Source: an uncultured Clostridia bacterium (lineage in GTDB: Bacteria; Bacillota; Clostridia; Christensenellales; UBA1242). Taken from it: a stretch of 60,350 bases of DNA. The stretch lies in the NCBI GenBank assembly GCA_944381175.1, contig CALWKD010000014.1:1-60350 (forward strand), in the 5' to 3' direction. Shown in pieces: positions 35,301 to 43,900 of the stretch. Below the pieces are notes generated by a model. It was not told the origin of the DNA. It did no database searches and saw nothing but the letters and a program-made list of their open reading frames with translations. The position numbers and the translations under genes are program-made. Within the stretch, counting starts at the first letter, position 1. Each line of letters begins with the position of its first letter.

Positions 35301-36355
35301 TGCCCATTTGTTCCAGCATACATTCGAGCAACAAAACCAAGGTAATTTATTGATAAATGGCAATAATAACTTGTCGAAGAATAATTGCCAGAATAAAGCA
35401 AGCAAGACATCCCAGAAATTATATGACCATTGCCATCTATTTGACCATAAAATGGACGAGCAAGTCCAATTGGCCTCCACAAGTATGATGAAAGATCAAT
35501 ATCTGCAGTGATTTCATAATATGCAGCAATATAAGTGGAATAGTATGTTGAACTGTTTGAAAGATATGAAAGTCTGGCAAGTTGCAGCGCTGTCGCGATT
35601 TGGTACGGATCGGACTCTGTCCCACTTCCGCCAGCAAAGGAAGAGGCGTAGGTCCCAGTAGAATATCCCCAGTAAGTTTGCGATGACTTTCGGTAATACA
35701 CCGCTTGAAGAGTGTAATTTGCATCAAGCCCCAAAGATGATGCAGAAAAACTGTATGTGCGAGATGTCGTAAGTCTTTTACAAGTCTCTTCTTCATAATC
35801 TGATTCCGACCAATAATAGAGACTATACCAACCTGCAAAATAATAGCCACCAATGCTCGGTGCCGTCAATGTCACCGTGCCCGATGCACTGAAACTGGTA
35901 CCAAAGGTCTGTGCACACCCATAGTCATTTGCATCATAATAAGTCGCAGTGACATAGCCAGCCAAGTCGACAGATGTGGCAGAGGTGTTCCAAGGTGCGT
36001 ACGAGCCATAATCTCCACCATTTGGGTCCCAGCCCCACGAATAACTTGAGGACACAGAGGTGTTTGATGTCCCAACAATCTCTTGTGCAGGAATGTAATA
36101 AGTCGTCACATTTGTTTCAACTTTTTCATCCTCTTCAGGCTCGTCCAAATCAAAAAATGGCGAGTCTTCCTCTTCGGCAGACTCTTCGCTGTCATTTTCG
36201 GTCTCGGTTGGATCTTCAATATTCTCAGAGTTTTCTTCCTCGCTTTCGCTCTTTTCACTCACAGACTGGGAACAGCCCGTAAGAAGAACACTGCCCGCAA
36301 CCGTGCAGGAAGCAAACAAAAACACTGCCAAAATTGCCAAAAACAACTTCTTCAT
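32336..36355 (-). CDS. Giant GLUG/InlB-repeat surface lipoprotein
   Basis: The 1339-aa product is exported and lipidated: MKKLFLAILAVFLFAS start, lipobox LLTGC, then an acidic linker of Glu/Asp/Ser (about 30-80). One Listeria-Bacteroides-like (InlB B) module follows (about 125-200), then a Ser/Tyr/Gly-rich beta-helix region (about 240-560) with GLUG units such as GGLVGYGEG, GGLVGLLNS, GGIAGSCGG, GGIAGYLGG and GGLVGRIA. A second InlB-type repeat ends with LYAAW (about 880-950). The last 250 residues resemble DUF6273-type domains (FEPIRWRI, YWTRNL). Such proteins bind surfaces or sugars in gut Clostridia. ATG 36355 has no ribosome site; a TATAAT box ends 6 nt before it. Its location inside a division cluster is unusual. 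Confidence 0.85.
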   Translation of the reverse strand: MKKLFLAILAVFLFASCTVAGSVLLTGCSQSVSEKSESEEENSENIEDPTETENDSEESAEEEDSPFFDLDEPEEDEKVETNVTTYYIPAQEIVGTSNTSVSSSYSWGWDPNGGDYGSYAPWNTSATSVDLAGYVTATYYDANDYGCAQTFGTSFSASGTVTLTAPSIGGYYFAGWYSLYYWSESDYEEETCKRLTTSRTYSFSASSLGLDANYTLQAVYYRKSSQTYWGYSTGTYASSFAGGSGTESDPYQIATALQLARLSYLSNSSTYYSTYIAAYYEITADIDLSSYLWRPIGLARPFYGQIDGNGHIISGMSCLLYSGNYSSTSYYCHLSINYLGFVARMYAGTNGQLTGNGTIKNIIFKDPNIRVDSMTHSYNAYVGIVAAYTSGSSSNNVNIQNVGVIMSNNYSTCRSISINYTSFRKRLYVGGLVGYGEGFNMQESFCSGLDISTSVTSSSSTNGFFGGLVGLLNSESTISNSYFSGTLYCGGYNVGGIAGSCGGDIENCYAKGYGTAYASNTGGIAGYLGGTIRSCFTYFSINGNGTEGGLVGRIAVGGYVYASRYYSGYSSSVYGTSSGTVSTSGSYSSSTLPVSSNGSSFYTSTSYLKASGYGTAWDIHTSPATSSYYMYTWSKYNGNNTDVNDGFPVLSWALKRVRLSARPSGQTTLNLKVESSENVDSGSSTSTAYVYALIGENICVSTEGYEVSEWKWDSTSGDTFETDSQMAVVVLKGGERTTSVSNMYQYIYALGEMTATVKYYSVTGTNTSSTYSNVKVQLSTSSSTTTLSSGGKTGISATYSSTVVTITVSRASTSYNWFIYVGTSSGTTVTTSHSRNSATYSWTPKSSGITIYIKLAQSYTITYNANSGSGTLPSTQYKIYGTAVTLGSNNLTRTNYTPNGWNTNSSGTGTAYANGASYTRNASVTLYAAWKAAEVTITVNLRVINEAGGGGTSNSNAGGRVSVSYRRPSGSSSTSATATQTSASVQYTHHSGQTFRITATAKSGYVFAGFSTSSTPSSSIKNPSGTVSTTRSYTPTASATYYVYFKAVSDNLLKYDETFDYFYFEDGEYPQSYAGTYSSMQTSLTSTGNTIRFVDPSGRNSSVPVYRNSSGTRYAVVTAPKTCTIELTESDGSTRTVSFTSGSRYCFEFEPIRWRITDYGISGAVPSDWDSYTAYNTNFTAVSDLILGASAMNSTTNVSEGTSVTSMGAYTNLRNSGTYCDFDLNFGASDSIDVDRYNPATSGNAVSSTTTTYSAGLRLVSNSDLEEVGFVNSDARASHMVAMLLGKDDTKCSYWTRNLSNLGSGVAISASGTEIRPWLDEYLGLRYAYRFNEGSNIDY

Positions 36356-36361
36356 ATGAGT

Positions 36362-36391
36362 ATTATAACCCAAAAATAGACATTTCTCCAA
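36362..36391 (-). promoter_or_regulatory. Leaderless-type promoter of the giant lipoprotein
   Basis: TTGGAG (36386-36391), 18-nt spacer, TATAAT (36362-36367) on the minus strand; ATG begins 7 nt after the -10 box, where transcription should start. Confidence 0.6.
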
Positions 36392-36555
36392 AAGTTTTAA
36401 CAAAAAATCACAGGTTTTTCAAACTTTATACTCAAAATTTACCGTTCTCACCCGACAAATCAAGCCATCTTTCCACACTTCTCTCGCTTCCACCTCCTGC
36501 TCTCGTCATTCTGTTTGAAACAAGTCAACCAAAAAAAGTGTTTTTGAAGCTATTT

Positions 36556-37524
36556 TCACATAGCCACCAAAGCGTAATAAATGTCATTTTCATCCCTGTG
36601 CACATAATCACTCAGAGTCAGGTTGTCCACTCTTATTTTGCAATTGGAGACAATCTCCAAATTTAGCGTAAGTTTATCTCCTTCATCATCAACACCCTCG
36701 ACAAATGAAGAATATTCTCCCGTCTCCAATTTTTTGATGTAAATCAAATTCCCTTCATTATCCAACAAATTTCCGCTTTCGTCAACATCATACCCCAAAA
36801 GCGAACTCTCAACCGCATACATAAGTTGAATTTTGTTTGAGAGAGCAAAATCAAGATTGTAAATTTCAAAAATTCTCCCAGAAAATGTGACAAGTTCCGC
36901 TTTCACATATTCTTTTTTTGTGTACTCATCTTGGTAGTGCGAAAGTGTTATTTTTTCAAACTTTCCCCTCTGCTCATTCAAATTCCTGTTGTTTTCGACA
37001 AAAGCACTGTAAAGTGTTTTTATCCCCGTCTCCTCAACATCCAAAAAATCTCCTATTTCGACTTCCTCATTCTTTATCGTCAAGCCCTCCAAAAACATTG
37101 CATTTGATTGGTCCGAAATGTAATCTTCGACGCTTCTGAGCACCCTGAGTTCTCTGTCGCAAATCAAGGTTTCATCTCCAAACGGAATGGCAAAAAGTTC
37201 TTCCCTCTCAGCGATGTGGATGACAAATTTATTTGGAAAAACCGTTTCAATGTTCAACACGCTGATGTATGCAAAATTTGCATTTTTCGACACATATTGC
37301 TCAATCTTTCTGATTGATTTTTTCTTTCCCTCAAAAAGCACGCACGCACCCTTGTTAAATTCTCCAGCCTGCACAATCTCTTCCTCAGAGACCGTCAAGT
37401 TTTCAAGAGTGGTGGAAAAAGAAACAGTGATACTTCTTAGACCAAAAAGCGTCCAAAACAAAATCAAAAGCACTGCGATTATTCCAAAAACTATTGAGAG
37501 CGAAATAATGAGTTTTTTCTTCAA
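36556..37524 (-). CDS. ftsQ: FtsQ/DivIB, septal POTRA protein
   Basis: DivIB/FtsQ regulates the septal peptidoglycan synthase complex. The 322-aa product has a short cytoplasmic N terminus, one membrane helix (about 6-28), then a POTRA domain (about 30-105; VSEEEIVQAG to FVIHIAEREELFAI) and a beta domain (about 115-250). A Glu/Asp-rich Gly tail follows. It starts at TTG 37524, overlapping the murA stop by 4 nt, with AAAGGA upstream, so it is coupled to murA. This adjacency differs from Bacillus, where murB and murG precede divIB. Confidence 0.88.
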   Translation of the reverse strand: MKKKLIISLSIVFGIIAVLLILFWTLFGLRSITVSFSTTLENLTVSEEEIVQAGEFNKGACVLFEGKKKSIRKIEQYVSKNANFAYISVLNIETVFPNKFVIHIAEREELFAIPFGDETLICDRELRVLRSVEDYISDQSNAMFLEGLTIKNEEVEIGDFLDVEETGIKTLYSAFVENNRNLNEQRGKFEKITLSHYQDEYTKKEYVKAELVTFSGRIFEIYNLDFALSNKIQLMYAVESSLLGYDVDESGNLLDNEGNLIYIKKLETGEYSSFVEGVDDEGDKLTLNLEIVSNCKIRVDNLTLSDYVHRDENDIYYALVAM

Positions 37525-38780
37525 TCTTTTTTCCTTTTTATGTCAGCACCCAAAGACGAAAACTTTTTCTCAATCTCCTCATATCCCCTGTCCACATATT
37601 GCACATTTGAAATCGTTGTGTAGCCTTCCGCTTTCATCCCAGCAATCACAAGCCCAGCACCAGCCCTCAAATCAGAAGCGGAAACATCAGCCCCATACAA
37701 CTTTTCCACCCCCTTCACAAATGCCGTCCTGTCTTTAACAACAATGTTTGCCCCCATTTTATTGAGTTCTGGCACAAGTGCAAATCTGCTTTCAAAAATG
37801 TTTTCTTGAATGGCGCTTGAACCTTCACTTACGCTTTGCAAAACCATCATTTGAGGTTGGAGGTCAGTCGGAAAAAATGGATATGGCAGAGTTTGAATCT
37901 TGTCTATTGACAAAAGTCTTTTGTCTGCTTTCAATCTTATTCTATCACTAAAAACATCAATTTTGCAAGCGGTTTGCTTCAAAAAGGAAACAAGTGCTTC
38001 ATTATGTTTTGCGAGAGCGCCCTTGACGGTCACATCTCCACCACAGGTCGCCACCGCCAAAAGGTAAGTCCCCGCGACAATTCTGTCTGGAATAACCTTA
38101 AATCTTCCGCCGTGCAACTTTTTCACTCCGACAATCTCAATGCAGTCAGTGCCCGCACCAGAAATTTTTGCACCCATTTTGTTTAGAAAATCTTGCAAGC
38201 AAACAATCTCTGGTTCTTTTGCAACTCCAAAGAGTTTTGTTTTTCCTTTGACAAGGCAAGCACACATCATCAAACTCTCGGTCGCACCAACACTTGGAAA
38301 ATCAAGCACCACCTCCCCCGACTTTATGTCGCTGGCGTTGCAATAGATGTATCCGTGACGCTCGACAATTTTTACACCGAGCGTTTTGAGCCCTTTCAAA
38401 TGAATATCAATCGGCCTTGCACCAATCTTACAACCTCCTGGAAAGGCAATGCTAACTTTCCTGAACCTCCCAAGAAGTGCGCCCATCAGAAAAATTGACG
38501 CACGAACCTTCTGCGTCAAATCGTGGGTAATTTTTTCATTTTTGATATTTTTTGTGTTTATGTAAAGAGTTGAACCAAAATCAAAAGTGGAAATGTTCAA
38601 AAGTTTAAGTATCTCTCTCATACATCTGACATCCAAGATATCCACACAATTTTCAAGTTCGATTTCTCCGTCGCACAAAACAACTCCCGCCAAAATCGGC
38701 AAGATTCCATTTTTTGCACCTTCAACACGAATTTCTCCAAAGAGTTTTCTTCCGCCGTTTATTAACAATTTGTCTCCCAT
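37521..38780 (-). CDS. murA: MurA, UDP-GlcNAc enolpyruvyl transferase
   Basis: MurA starts peptidoglycan precursor synthesis by adding enolpyruvate to UDP-GlcNAc. The 419-aa protein starts at ATG 38780 (MGDKLLINGGRKLFGEIRVE); an upstream extension of 39 residues is not credible. GGCKIGARPID holds C117, the fosfomycin-target Cys, and GAKN near 22 holds the essential Lys. The RAGAGLVIAGM region closes the active site. A terminator for the preceding ftsW unit lies upstream, so murA is the first gene of a murA-ftsQ transcript. Only TTGAGATT precedes ATG, and TATATT lies 6 nt before it, again a possible leaderless start. Confidence 0.96.
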   Translation of the reverse strand: MGDKLLINGGRKLFGEIRVEGAKNGILPILAGVVLCDGEIELENCVDILDVRCMREILKLLNISTFDFGSTLYINTKNIKNEKITHDLTQKVRASIFLMGALLGRFRKVSIAFPGGCKIGARPIDIHLKGLKTLGVKIVERHGYIYCNASDIKSGEVVLDFPSVGATESLMMCACLVKGKTKLFGVAKEPEIVCLQDFLNKMGAKISGAGTDCIEIVGVKKLHGGRFKVIPDRIVAGTYLLAVATCGGDVTVKGALAKHNEALVSFLKQTACKIDVFSDRIRLKADKRLLSIDKIQTLPYPFFPTDLQPQMMVLQSVSEGSSAIQENIFESRFALVPELNKMGANIVVKDRTAFVKGVEKLYGADVSASDLRAGAGLVIAGMKAEGYTTISNVQYVDRGYEEIEKKFSSLGADIKRKKD

Positions 38781-38882
38781 AATCTCAATATATGAATAAT
38801 CCAATATTTTGCCACATATGAAAATATTATCAAATTTCCAAATGAAAAAATCGTCAAAAATGATATTTTTAACAAGAAAAAT

Positions 38883-38920
38883 ATGCAAAAACAGCACTTT
38901 TTATTGTTTTTGCATTTTTT
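38883..38920. terminator. Terminator between ftsW and murA
   Basis: Eleven-bp perfect stem, ATGCAAAAACA (38883-38893) with TGTTTTTGCAT (38905-38915), and T-runs on both strands. It should end the murE-mraY-murD-ftsW message. Confidence 0.65.
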
Positions 38921-38977
38921 ATTATTTTGAGGTATTTTATTTTTTCTTAATTAATTTTCATTTTTATGCTTAATTTT

Positions 38978-40081
38978 TCACTTTTTCTTGCTTTGTTTTG
39001 CGACATTCAAACAGACCCCAATTCCCGCCATAAAGACTGCGACGGATGTCCCGCCACTAGAAATGAAAGGAAGAGGAAGTCCAGTCGGCGGAATTGAACC
39101 TGTGACAACAGCGATGTTCAAAAGTGTTTGCACTGCGATGACAATTCCCACACCGCAAGCCAAAAGGCAACCAAACCTATCTTTTGCTCCTAGTCCAATT
39201 TTGAAAAGACAGAAAACCAATGCGACATAAACTCCGATGAGCGCAAGCGCACCCACAAGACCCAACTCCTCACCTATTATTGAAAAAATGAAATCGGACT
39301 CAGCAAAAGGCAAGAAGAGATATTTTTGCCTTGAGTTAAAAAGCCCCACACCAAACCAACCGCCATTGCCAAGACTGTAAAGAGATTGGATAAGTTGAAA
39401 CCCCTCTCCTTGAGGTGACGCCCAAGGATTTAGGAAGGCGAACAATCTTTTCATTCGGTATGGCTCTGCCAAAATCAGCACTGGCACACACACCCCCGCA
39501 AGAGAAGAGAAAATTATTGTGTGCTTTTTGCTCATTCCGCCAATGATCAGCATAAATAGCGTGACAAAAGCAAGACACATCGTGACGCTCATACTCGGCT
39601 CAATAATCACAAGCACGCAAAGACCACCTGCGACACAAAGCGGAAGCACAAGTCCTTTGAATGTCTTCACCTTGTCGTGATTTTCAGACAAATAACACGC
39701 AAGGAAAAGCACAAGTGCAAATTTTGTTATTTCAGATGGCTGAATGGAAATTCCAAAGAGGTTTATCCACCGATTTGCTCCATAATTTTGAACTCCAAAG
39801 CCTGGGACAAACACCAAAATGAGCAAAACCACGCAAACCGCCAAAATCCAATATCTAAACTTTTTCAGAAGGTGATAGTCAAACATTGAGAAAAAGATGA
39901 GTGCAAAAATTCCAAGCGCAACTCCAAAAAGTTGTTTAAATAAGAAAAAATATTCATTTCCATACCTATATTCTGCAGAATAACTGCTTGCAGAATACAC
40001 CATAAGACAACCAAACCCGACAAGAAAAACTGTCAAAAAAATGACGACGAGTTCTCTTTTTCCAAACTTAAGCCACTTCAT
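38978..40081 (-). CDS. ftsW: FtsW/SpoVE-type SEDS glycosyltransferase
   Basis: SEDS proteins polymerise lipid II at the septum together with a class B penicillin-binding protein. The 367-aa membrane protein has about ten helices. Family loops are ANRWINLFGISIQPSEI (external substrate loop), GEGFQLIQSLYSLGNGG, FIFSIIGEELG and PTGLPLPFISSGGTS near the C terminus. It overlaps the murD stop by 4 nt (ATGA). In spore-formers the copy next to murD may act as SpoVE in cortex synthesis; I cannot tell which role this one has. Confidence 0.94.
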   Translation of the reverse strand: MKWLKFGKRELVVIFLTVFLVGFGCLMVYSASSYSAEYRYGNEYFFLFKQLFGVALGIFALIFFSMFDYHLLKKFRYWILAVCVVLLILVFVPGFGVQNYGANRWINLFGISIQPSEITKFALVLFLACYLSENHDKVKTFKGLVLPLCVAGGLCVLVIIEPSMSVTMCLAFVTLFMLIIGGMSKKHTIIFSSLAGVCVPVLILAEPYRMKRLFAFLNPWASPQGEGFQLIQSLYSLGNGGWFGVGLFNSRQKYLFLPFAESDFIFSIIGEELGLVGALALIGVYVALVFCLFKIGLGAKDRFGCLLACGVGIVIAVQTLLNIAVVTGSIPPTGLPLPFISSGGTSVAVFMAGIGVCLNVAKQSKKK

Positions 40082-41373
40082 TTCGCACTTCCAAGCACGA
40101 TGGTTTTAAATCTGTCACCTCTCTCTGCATAACTTGAAAACTCGTCAAAACTTGAACACGCTGGAGAGAGCAAGACAAAATCACCGCTTTTTGCCTGATT
40201 GATTGCATAAAGAGTTGCATCATCAAATTTTTTGAAAATTGCACAATTGTAATTATGTTCAGTTGCACATTTTTGAATATTTGGTCCATCTTCGCCAAAG
40301 CAAACGACTTCCTTGATGTCAAAATCAAGGCTGAAAAATTCGTTATAATCAATATTTTTGCTTTTTCCACCCATAAGCAATACAATTCTCTCGTCTTTAA
40401 ACGCTTCCACACACGCAATGACGGATGACACATTTGTTGCCTTGCTGTCGTCGACATATGTGACGCCAGAAATCCGCCCAACAATTTCCATTCTGTGACT
40501 TGCAAGCGAAAAACTCTCAATCGCTTTTTGAAAATCTTCATTCGAGACTTTAAAATGAGAACAAATTGCCACACTTGCAAGCACATTTTCGAGATTTTTC
40601 TCGCCTTTAAGCGGTATTTTGTCGATGCCTATGATTCTGTTTTTGTTTACATAAATTTGTCCATTTGACACAAAAACACCTTTTTTCAGCACTTTTTTGG
40701 TGAAAAACTGCTCTTTTTTATGCAAATTTAAAGAGCGAGCGACCTGATCATCCAAATTCAAAATCAAAACATCTCTTCTTTTTAAATTTTGTGCAATTTT
40801 TGCTTTGGTCTTGACATATTCATCAAAAGTTCCGTGCCTGTCCAAATGGTCAGGTTTGATATTCAAAATGCAAGCGATATGAGGAGCGAAAATCTTGCTT
40901 GTCTCCAGTTGAAAATTGCTCACTTCGCAAACTATAACACTCTCTTTTTTAGTTTTTTCACAAATCGCCGAAAAAGGAAGCCCAATATTTCCACACAAGA
41001 AAGTTTGGTATCCCGCCTCTTTCAATATTTTGTTTGTAAGCATACTGACGGTCGTCTTGCCATTTGTGCCTGTTATGGCAATGATCGTTCCTTTTGACAG
41101 TGAAAAGGCAAAATCAAGTTCGGAAATGACAGGAATTTTTCTCTGCAAAAAACTTTCCAAAAGAGGATTTCCAAGACACTTCACTCCTGGGCTTATGATG
41201 ACAAGGTCAAAGTCTTTGTCATAAGGATTTCTCTCAAATCCGACATATTCAAGATACTGCGGGTTGTCATCGTAAAAACTGACATATGCAAGATGTTCTC
41301 TCAAAATTTTCACAACAGCACGCCCGCTGTCTCCCAAACCATAAACCAAAACCTTCTTATTTTTTAATCTCAT
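40078..41373 (-). CDS. murD: MurD, UDP-MurNAc-Ala:D-Glu ligase
   Basis: MurD adds D-glutamate in the cytoplasm. The 431-aa protein has the Rossmann-like N-terminal domain (KKVLVYGLGDSGRA), the ATP P-loop GTNGKTT, substrate His/Asn region NIKPDHLDRHGTFDEY with the carbamylated-Lys area, and the C-terminal YVDDSKATN motif. AAGGACAG precedes ATG 41373. It follows mraY by 12 nt and overlaps ftsW. Confidence 0.96.
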   Translation of the reverse strand: MRLKNKKVLVYGLGDSGRAVVKILREHLAYVSFYDDNPQYLEYVGFERNPYDKDFDLVIISPGVKCLGNPLLESFLQRKIPVISELDFAFSLSKGTIIAITGTNGKTTVSMLTNKILKEAGYQTFLCGNIGLPFSAICEKTKKESVIVCEVSNFQLETSKIFAPHIACILNIKPDHLDRHGTFDEYVKTKAKIAQNLKRRDVLILNLDDQVARSLNLHKKEQFFTKKVLKKGVFVSNGQIYVNKNRIIGIDKIPLKGEKNLENVLASVAICSHFKVSNEDFQKAIESFSLASHRMEIVGRISGVTYVDDSKATNVSSVIACVEAFKDERIVLLMGGKSKNIDYNEFFSLDFDIKEVVCFGEDGPNIQKCATEHNYNCAIFKKFDDATLYAINQAKSGDFVLLSPACSSFDEFSSYAERGDRFKTIVLGSAK

Positions 41374-41385
41374 TGCCTGTCCTTT

Positions 41386-42354
41386 TTAAATTCCGACAGC
41401 CAAGACCCCCGCCAAAGTTGCAAGTGAAACCGCCATCGTTATAACTATATATACGACGACAATTCTGTTTTCATTCACTCCTTTTTGTTCAAAATGATGG
41501 TGGAGCGGTGCCATCAGAAAGACTCTCCTTCTTGTGCGTTTGAAATGAAGCACCTGAATGATGTCAGAAAGGGCTGAGAGCACAAACATTATCCCCATAA
41601 TCGGAAGAAGAAGTTCAAGTCCACTCAAGACGGAGACAATCGCAATGAAGCCTCCAAGTGCAAGCGAGCCAGTGTCCCCCATAAAAATCTTCGCAGGGTA
41701 GCAGTTTAGTGTCAAAAACCCCAAGATTCCACCGCACATTCCAAAGCATTGCAACGCCAAATTCTGCACTTCTGTGCTTCCCGTGAGTGCCAAAATTATC
41801 CCGAAAAATAGGATGTAGACAAAAGACACCCCTCCCGCGAGTCCGTCAAGCCCGTCAGTGAGATTTACGCTGTTTGTCGTGGCGACCATAACAAGAACCG
41901 CAAGTGGAATTATTCCCCAGGAAATATCAAAAGTCCAAGCGAAAAAGGTTAAGCTTGTCCTGCCAGACATATAAAGATAAATCGCCACAATGAGTGCTAT
42001 GCCAACTTGTCCAATTATTTTTTGATAGGGTTTAAGTCCCTCGTTGTGATGAAAATGAACTTTCAAAAAGTCATCCAAAAAACCTAAAACACCGTAGGAA
42101 AGAGTTATCGCAAAGCAAAACCACGCCAAAAAGGTGTCCGTCGAAAACAAAAAGCAGGTGGCAAAAAAGAGCGTGAGCAGAAAGATTATTCCGCCCATTG
42201 TTGGAGTTCCTTCTTTGCTTTTATGCTTGTCCACATAATGCAAAATGCTTTGCGAGGCTTTGATTTTTTTGCAAAACCAAAGCACCGCTGGAGCAATTAA
42301 AGTCGCAAAAATCAGACTCAAAAGCCCACACAAAATATACTTAACAACCGCCAT
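41386..42354 (-). CDS. mraY: MraY, phospho-MurNAc-pentapeptide translocase
   Basis: MraY makes lipid I on the inner membrane. From ATG 42354 (MAVVKYILCGLLSL), the 322-aa enzyme has ten hydrophobic helices and the active-site motifs FLDDFLKV (Asp-Asp), NSVNLTDGLDGLA, FMGDTGSLALGG and MAPLHHHFEQKG (the HHH loop). The frame extends upstream, but only this start has AGGGGGAT before it. It overlaps the murE stop by 14 nt. Confidence 0.97.
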   Translation of the reverse strand: MAVVKYILCGLLSLIFATLIAPAVLWFCKKIKASQSILHYVDKHKSKEGTPTMGGIIFLLTLFFATCFLFSTDTFLAWFCFAITLSYGVLGFLDDFLKVHFHHNEGLKPYQKIIGQVGIALIVAIYLYMSGRTSLTFFAWTFDISWGIIPLAVLVMVATTNSVNLTDGLDGLAGGVSFVYILFFGIILALTGSTEVQNLALQCFGMCGGILGFLTLNCYPAKIFMGDTGSLALGGFIAIVSVLSGLELLLPIMGIMFVLSALSDIIQVLHFKRTRRRVFLMAPLHHHFEQKGVNENRIVVVYIVITMAVSLATLAGVLAVGI

Positions 42355-43813
42355 AATAATCCCCCTTGTTTTCTTTATGGAATGGACTGCTCTGCTTGAA
42401 ACACTCATAAACAGTGTCAAAATCGTTGTAAGGGCGCTTTTCTGTGCCGACTTCTTGATATTTCTCCGCACCTTTGCCCGCAATTATGAGAATGTCTCCT
42501 GGCTTTGAAAAATCAATCATCTTTTTGATTGCCTTCTTCCTGTCCGTTTCAACCATATGCGGTCTTGTCATTCCCTCTTCAATATCTGCCACAATATCCT
42601 CCGACTTTTCAAGCCTTGGGTTGTCGTCGGTAAGGCAAACATAATCGGCATATTCTTCAGCAATTTTCCCCATTTGCGCTCGCTTGCTCCTGTCTCTGTT
42701 TCCTCCGCAACCAAACACAACATTAACGCTCTTGTCCGTCAGTTTTCTTGCCGTCTTCAAAACATTCATAAGCCCGTCTGGCGAGTGAGCAAAGTCAATC
42801 ACAACATACTTTCCGCCAATTTTTGAGACATTAAATCTTCCCTCAACTGGATTTACAAAACTCAGCCCCCGTGCAAGATTTTTGTCGTCAATTCCGAGTT
42901 CCTGACAGACGCAAAGTCCAGCAAGAGCGTTGTAGACATTGTAATCTCCGATAAGGTTTGTTTTGATTGCCATAACGCTGTCGCAAACATTTGCGATGAA
43001 ACTTGTTCCCGACATCGAATAGCAAGCGTCAATGGCAAAACAATCTGCAGGATTTGTTATGCCATAGGTGGTTATCGGCACATCGGAAAACTTCAAAACC
43101 TGCCTTGCCCTTTCATCATCAACACAAACCACACCTCTTTTTATGTGCTTGCTTGTGAAAAAGGAGAGTTTTGTCCGCTGGTAATTGTCCATCGTTTTGA
43201 AATAGTCTAAATGGTCCTGAGTGATGTTTGTGAGCACGCCGATTTCAAAATTTATGCCAGCGATTCTCTTTTGGTCGATTGCGTGAGCGGAGACTTCCAT
43301 TATGACAAACTCAACTCCAGCATTTCGCATATCAAAAAAGGTCTTGTGCAAAAAGTCGGCATCAGGGGTCGTGAGCGGGCACTCAAAGGTCCTTCCATTG
43401 TAAGAGACTCCGTTTGTGCCGATAACTCCCACAGACTTTCCATTCCTTTTGAGAATTTCCGAAATGATATGCGTTGTCGTGGTCTTTCCGTTTGTCCCCG
43501 TCACACCCACAATCGTCAAGTCGTCACACGCCCTCTCATAAAAATTTGCACAACTTTTTGCAAACAATTCTCTCACGTCCTCAACTTGAAGCCCGACGCC
43601 AGAAAAATTGCTTATGGCAAGCATTGCTCCCTTGCTGTAAGCCTCGTCACACCTTTCTTTCGCCTTTTGAAAATCAGAAGTTAGGCAGAAAAAAATGCTT
43701 CCGTCATCAATTTCGGCGGTGTTTCTTGCAAGTTTCGAAATGTTTTTCCCCTTAAACTTGTCGAGATTGTTTTTCGAGATAAAATCAGAATCAAAAATAT
43801 TTTCAAAAATCAT
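42341..43813 (-). CDS. murE: MurE, UDP-MurNAc-tripeptide synthetase (meso-DAP type)
   Basis: MurE adds the third stem-peptide residue. P-loop GTNGKTTTT lies around 110-120; HAIDQKRIAGINFEIGVLTN and LTNITQDHLDYF (His for carbamylated Lys context) follow. The substrate motif DNPR (in LTDDNPRLE) is the meso-diaminopimelate form, not the lysine form DNPA, so the wall should be DAP-type. AAAGGAG precedes ATG 43813; the product is 490 aa. It heads the murE-mraY-murD-ftsW run. Confidence 0.96.
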   Translation of the reverse strand: MIFENIFDSDFISKNNLDKFKGKNISKLARNTAEIDDGSIFFCLTSDFQKAKERCDEAYSKGAMLAISNFSGVGLQVEDVRELFAKSCANFYERACDDLTIVGVTGTNGKTTTTHIISEILKRNGKSVGVIGTNGVSYNGRTFECPLTTPDADFLHKTFFDMRNAGVEFVIMEVSAHAIDQKRIAGINFEIGVLTNITQDHLDYFKTMDNYQRTKLSFFTSKHIKRGVVCVDDERARQVLKFSDVPITTYGITNPADCFAIDACYSMSGTSFIANVCDSVMAIKTNLIGDYNVYNALAGLCVCQELGIDDKNLARGLSFVNPVEGRFNVSKIGGKYVVIDFAHSPDGLMNVLKTARKLTDKSVNVVFGCGGNRDRSKRAQMGKIAEEYADYVCLTDDNPRLEKSEDIVADIEEGMTRPHMVETDRKKAIKKMIDFSKPGDILIIAGKGAEKYQEVGTEKRPYNDFDTVYECFKQSSPFHKENKGDYYGGC

Positions 43814-43900
43814 ATTTGCTCCTTTTAGCATATTTTAGTAGATAGAGTCTGCATTGCTACCATGATTGCAAAATTAGTCAAAAAAGGACAAAAATTGCAA

